A stretch of DNA of 17,023 nucleotides from positions 1 through 17,023 of the forward strand of contig JAKAAZ010000064.1 of NCBI GenBank assembly GCA_021802085.1, written 5' to 3'. This DNA comes from Acidobacteriota bacterium. Lineage in GTDB: Bacteria; Acidobacteriota; Terriglobia; Terriglobales; Acidobacteriaceae. Shown here piece by piece: positions 14,701 to 17,023 of this stretch. The notes under the pieces were generated by a model that saw only the letters and a list, made by a program, of their open reading frames with translations, was not told where the DNA came from and did not search any database. A program made the position numbers and the translations under genes. Each line of letters begins with the position of its first letter. The first letter of the stretch is position 1.

Positions 14701-16438
14701 CCCCGGCGCCATGGCGCATCAACCACGCGGCCAGGCGATCGCTCCGCTCCGCCAACTGCGGGCGCGTCAGATCCATGCCATAAAAGTCCGCGGCAGGCTG
14801 CTCCGGCATCGCTGTAAAAGCCGCACGAATCAACTCCGGAACATTCTCCGCGGCATTCGCCGCAGTGGCTGTTGCATTACAGGTTTCCAATAGATATGTC
14901 CGCAGGTCGGGTCCGAGAATCTCCAGTTTGGCGACACTTTGCGTTGGATTGGAAACCATGGACTCCAGCAACGTTCGATAGCAACGGAGCCAGCAGGCAA
15001 TGGTGGATTCGTCGTAGAGTCCCGTACTGTAATCGCACTCCAGCCGCAATCCATTTCCGGTATCGACGATGTTCAGAAAAAGATCGAAGTTGACCGCCCG
15101 CTTTCCATGCGCCCGAGCCTCAGTCTGAATGCCTTCAAAGGAAGCGCACCGGCCCACTTGCTCCAGGTTGAACTGAATCTCGCTCAACGGCAGCCGGCCC
15201 GGCTCCCGCCGCGGTGCGAGTGCGCGCACGATGCTGCCATAGGTGGCGTGTTGGTGCTCGTAGGCATCGAGAACGGCGGGCTTCAATGCCCGCATATAAT
15301 CTGCGGCGACCATTTCGGGTGCGAGTGCCGCGCGTATCGGCAATAGATGAACACAGTGGCCCACCAGAACCCTGCCATCCATCAGCGATTGCGCCGCGGA
15401 TGGAATCAGCGTGACCGGGTCTGGATTGCCGCTCAATCTCCACAGCAGAATCTGCCAGCCGGCGAGCAACGTCGTGAACAACGTGCAGCCGGACTGCGCG
15501 CCGGCCTTGCGCAGCGCGGCTACAAACGCTTTCGGGAATTCCGTAACGTAGGTAGATCCTTCGAAGCTGCGGACTGTGGGACGACTGCGATCGCTCGGCA
15601 GCGCCAGCAATTCCGGTTCAGGCGTCAACTGCTGCTTCCAGTACGCAAGATCGTTTCTCTCCTGCTCCCGCCATTGCGGCCGCTGCACGTCGAGTGCGTA
15701 TTGAGAAAACGATAGGACGGAAGACAGTTCCGGCGAACCATGGTGAAGCGCCGCCGAATACATTTTTCCAAGTTCGTCAACCAGTACGTTCACTGTCCAT
15801 CCGCCACAAATCAGATGGTGTGCTGTTATCACCAGCAGGTGCTTCTGCGCTGCCAGCTTGACCAGTTGGAGGCGTACAAGGGGACCCTGGACTAAATCGA
15901 AGGGCTGTTTCCCTTCCGCCGCGATCACGGTGTCGAGCAGATCTTGCTGCGCGTTCGCAGAATGACCGGAAAGGTCCACCTCCTGCATCGCAATCAAGCG
16001 ACCAGGATGGACGCGCATTCTATCGCCTGCCGGCACCAGAGACATGCGCAGCGCATCATGCCGATCCACCAGAGATTGCCAAGCCAGCCTGAGCGATTCC
16101 ACATCGAGCGCCCCTTCTAGGCTCAGGCGGAATGACTCATTGAATGCGCAATTGGCATCGTCGGAAACCTGGGCAGCCAGCATGATTTCCAGTTGCGGCT
16201 CCGTTAGAGGCACTTCTGTAACCGGCGCAGTTATATTTGTCCAACCAGGCCCCACCCCATTGGCTGCGCCATCCTGCGGCAGCAGACTGTAGGGCTGCCG
16301 CTCCGTGATTCTTTCATCCAAAGCTTGCACGGCTGGCTCTCGATCCGCATCGCTATGTTCTGTCGCCAAATCCACTGAAAACTCTCCCATGGCAAAAGAA
16401 CCACATATCTCTTGCGTACATCTTTTTTTATGCGCCAT
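11792..16438 (-). CDS. One-module non-ribosomal peptide synthetase, C-A-T-T-TE
   Basis: Assembly-line enzyme of about 1548 residues. Residues 1-75 are an unassigned N-terminal stretch. The C domain (about 78-500) has HHLICGGWT at 207-214, where HHxxxDG is expected. The A domain (about 530-1010) has YVIFTSGSTGRPKG, LSFDIAVLE, NMYGPTETT, YRTGD, RGFRIELGDVE and NGKIDRRALP. T1 has Ser1066 in DQGADSL and T2 has Ser1195 in DLGGHSL. The type I TE (about 1240-1548) has AGWCVSGW with Cys1333 as nucleophile, Asp1360 (IIDVW) and His1499 (GNHLEIL). My hand-read Stachelhaus code DILQLGMVWK is one conservative step or two from the glycine code DILQLGLIWK. I chose the ATG at 16438, which overlaps the P450 stop by 11 bases; ATGs at 16501 and 16390 are also in frame. 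No frameshift. The product is unknown, and partners may lie right of the window. Confidence 0.95.
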   Translation of the reverse strand: MAHKKRCTQEICGSFAMGEFSVDLATEHSDADREPAVQALDERITERQPYSLLPQDGAANGVGPGWTNITAPVTEVPLTEPQLEIMLAAQVSDDANCAFNESFRLSLEGALDVESLRLAWQSLVDRHDALRMSLVPAGDRMRVHPGRLIAMQEVDLSGHSANAQQDLLDTVIAAEGKQPFDLVQGPLVRLQLVKLAAQKHLLVITAHHLICGGWTVNVLVDELGKMYSAALHHGSPELSSVLSFSQYALDVQRPQWREQERNDLAYWKQQLTPEPELLALPSDRSRPTVRSFEGSTYVTEFPKAFVAALRKAGAQSGCTLFTTLLAGWQILLWRLSGNPDPVTLIPSAAQSLMDGRVLVGHCVHLLPIRAALAPEMVAADYMRALKPAVLDAYEHQHATYGSIVRALAPRREPGRLPLSEIQFNLEQVGRCASFEGIQTEARAHGKRAVNFDLFLNIVDTGNGLRLECDYSTGLYDESTIACWLRCYRTLLESMVSNPTQSVAKLEILGPDLRTYLLETCNATATAANAAENVPELIRAAFTAMPEQPAADFYGMDLTRPQLAERSDRLAAWLMRHGAGAGALVGIYMDRSLDMLVAMLGVMKAAAAYVPLDPMFPPARIAQIVEETNVPVMITLSEHLDALPKSQAKVIALDAEADALAAEPIVALPNIPSDARAYVIFTSGSTGRPKGVEVCHGAVVNLLADTAQRLEMKPQDRLLAVTTLSFDIAVLEMLLPLVSGGTVVIARGGDVADGAQLVELLQATRATVLQATPATWRMLIEQGFQPSSGFKMLCGGEAWTPAMAGQLLADGGRLWNMYGPTETTVWSSITEVKRGATRMTLGPPIANTRFYVLDAGLQLVPPGVSGELLIAGGGVARGYFNRPELTAEKFLLDPFKPGERMYRTGDEVRQLPDGRIEFLGRLDRQIKLRGFRIELGDVETALRALPGVRDAVAVLRPDASGEAILVGYYTGGENSTPAELKRALGSQLPAYMIPTILTQMDKLPLTPNGKIDRRALPEPCAGVEVEKAEFIEPGTRTETILAKIFCEVLGCSRISIRTSLLDQGADSLRMFQIAARAHRRGFAVSAKQLMQLHTVEAVAAAIDMAEGNARSLSDCAVALQRASREDYEGPRIAGSGIETTEMKEDSRGPERISATELQESPPLSPSERDMLRIWRQVLKIEDLDMESNFFDLGGHSLLLARLQIAMKREFNVQLTAAEVFRQPTIGTLAAWLEQARSTTPAAKPSSSRPWEQNPRIVPIQPLGADRPVFVISQSMIFRTFAAELGTDQPVYAIQMLDQDTVALDGAGFGHLIEFYTRLIRTVQPSGPYRLAGWCVSGWIAYGVARQLEQQGEEIEMVMIIDVWAPAYWSGQPPMRRCLMLAIYWLQRVRWMEHRLRHRSLPQSGPYIRRSFQGFAKVAKELTERFQRVLVPLDVGQREKERRRRRVEGTAVLASEVGPLLGRALFFRSEEEPTGSPLPADMGWSQLTGRPVHMEMLPGNHLEILGQPGAGKMAARVRELFGLATVPKTRADMRDGTQFENWFAKNASTR

Positions 16439-17023
16439 TGCAATCGTGGGCAAAGCAATGACCTGCGATCGTCTTGGTCGCTGGAAACATAATAAAATCA
16501 TACTTATAGCGCAAATTCACGCCAAGGTCGAGCTCCGTCGGCTTCTCACCAAAGTACTGGAGCCGAAGCCGTTCAGCGATCATCATGACATGAATTTGCA
16601 TCTCAACCCGGCCAAATAACTCTCCAATGCATTTCCTCGGACCGGCTGAAAACGGAAGCATCGCCAGCGGGTGCCGATCTCGTGACGTATTGGGCTCGAA
16701 CCGATCTGGATCGAAGCAATCGGGATGATCCCACTGAGCCGGATGACGCTGGATTATATAGGGTGAAATATAAATCTCCGTTCCTGCAGGAACAAAATAA
16801 TCGCCAAGCTGATCGTCCTTCAGTGCCTTACGTGTCATCAGCCAACCCGGCGGATACAAGCGCATCGCCTCTTCTATCACCTGACGCGTATAGGTAAATT
16901 TGGGGAATTATATACTTTACTCCCTGCTGGAACTTGCCAACTGTTTGTACGTGATCCGGGTTCCTATCGACTTCCCCAGCAGAGAATCGATCCGGTCGAG
17001 CGTATGAATCTTCACGTTCCCCT
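16428..17023 (-). pseudogene. Cytochrome P450, C-terminal part, interrupted by in-frame stops
   Basis: Heme-thiolate monooxygenase, probably a tailoring enzyme for the NRPS product. The piece from 16907 down reads FPKFTYTRQVIEEAMRLYPPGW, with the ExxR motif as EAMR; then RFEPNTS, and the heme loop FSAGPRKCIGELFGR with the Cys ligand (FxxGxRxCxG). It ends about 50 residues later, as P450s do. Upstream in the same frame come two stops, TAA at 16908-16910 and 16917-16919, before HTLDRIDSLLGKS...TYKQLAS, which looks loosely like the helix-J region before ExxR. So either the gene is broken by a short insertion with stops, or the fragment lost its 5' end and the upstream text belongs to another gene. 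The window ends before this can be settled. Its stop overlaps the NRPS ATG by 11 bases, showing they were one operon. Confidence 0.65.

Noticed and set aside
12036..14726. Long open frames on both strands inside the NRPS gene, with Gly/Arg/Ala-rich translations.
   Set aside because: They are shadows of a high-GC coding sequence; the NRPS frame explains the region.
16388..16501. Alternative NRPS starts at 16501 and 16390.
   Set aside because: Neither has a better ribosome-binding site; 16438 overlaps the P450 stop by 11 bases, favouring coupled translation.
1..17023. A CRISPR array or classical toxin-antitoxin pair beside the integrase.
   Set aside because: No regularly spaced repeats and no recognisable toxin, antitoxin or cas genes in any frame examined.

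Overview
The window is high-GC bacterial DNA with dense genes on both strands. Gene content and a palindromic repeat of the form GGGTGCYCCA...TGGG point to a soil Acidobacteriota (Terriglobales/Acidobacteriaceae-like). This assignment rests on recall of that repeat style and of similar proteins, not on a search.

Layout, left to right. (1) 1-1150 is the edge of an integrated element: a 3'-truncated P4-type tyrosine integrase on the minus strand, a cluster of GTGGTAG sites just before it, and a tRNA-Ser(GGA) gene with an encoded CCA end, the likely attachment site. The integrase reads away from the tRNA, so the element probably extends left, out of the window. (2) About 1440-2748 is an ISAzo13-family insertion sequence whose transposase lacks the second catalytic Asp. 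(3) 2759-7201 (minus) is a compact operon SNF2 helicase -> SWIM zinc-finger protein -> DUF2293 protein. The ribosome-binding region between the first two genes is a 5-bp tandem repeat, and a repeat pair is inserted in frame in the helicase. Two tiny ORFs joined by ATGA overlaps lie just upstream. (4) 7442-9674 holds a broken thioredoxin-like [2Fe-2S] ferredoxin, an intact Old Yellow Enzyme (YqjM-like) reductase, and a divergent 5' fragment of an amidohydrolase/decarboxylase. (5) 9679-10635 is a histidine-rich polytopic membrane protein. (6) 11029-17023 is a natural-product locus: an Sfp-type phosphopantetheinyl transferase convergent (10 bp between stops) with a one-module NRPS, C-A-T-T-TE, coupled to an upstream cytochrome P450 that appears broken.

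How the genes work together. The transferase would load phosphopantetheine on the two T domains of the NRPS. The A domain carries a glycine-like code and the TE would release the product using a Cys nucleophile. The P450 would have been the tailoring enzyme. Further biosynthetic genes, if any, lie to the right of the window. The SNF2/SWIM/DUF2293 operon is the best candidate for an uncharacterised nucleic-acid-remodelling system. Much of the window shows decay: truncated integrase, ferredoxin and amidohydrolase, an interrupted P450 and a mutated transposase, as expected next to an integration hot spot.
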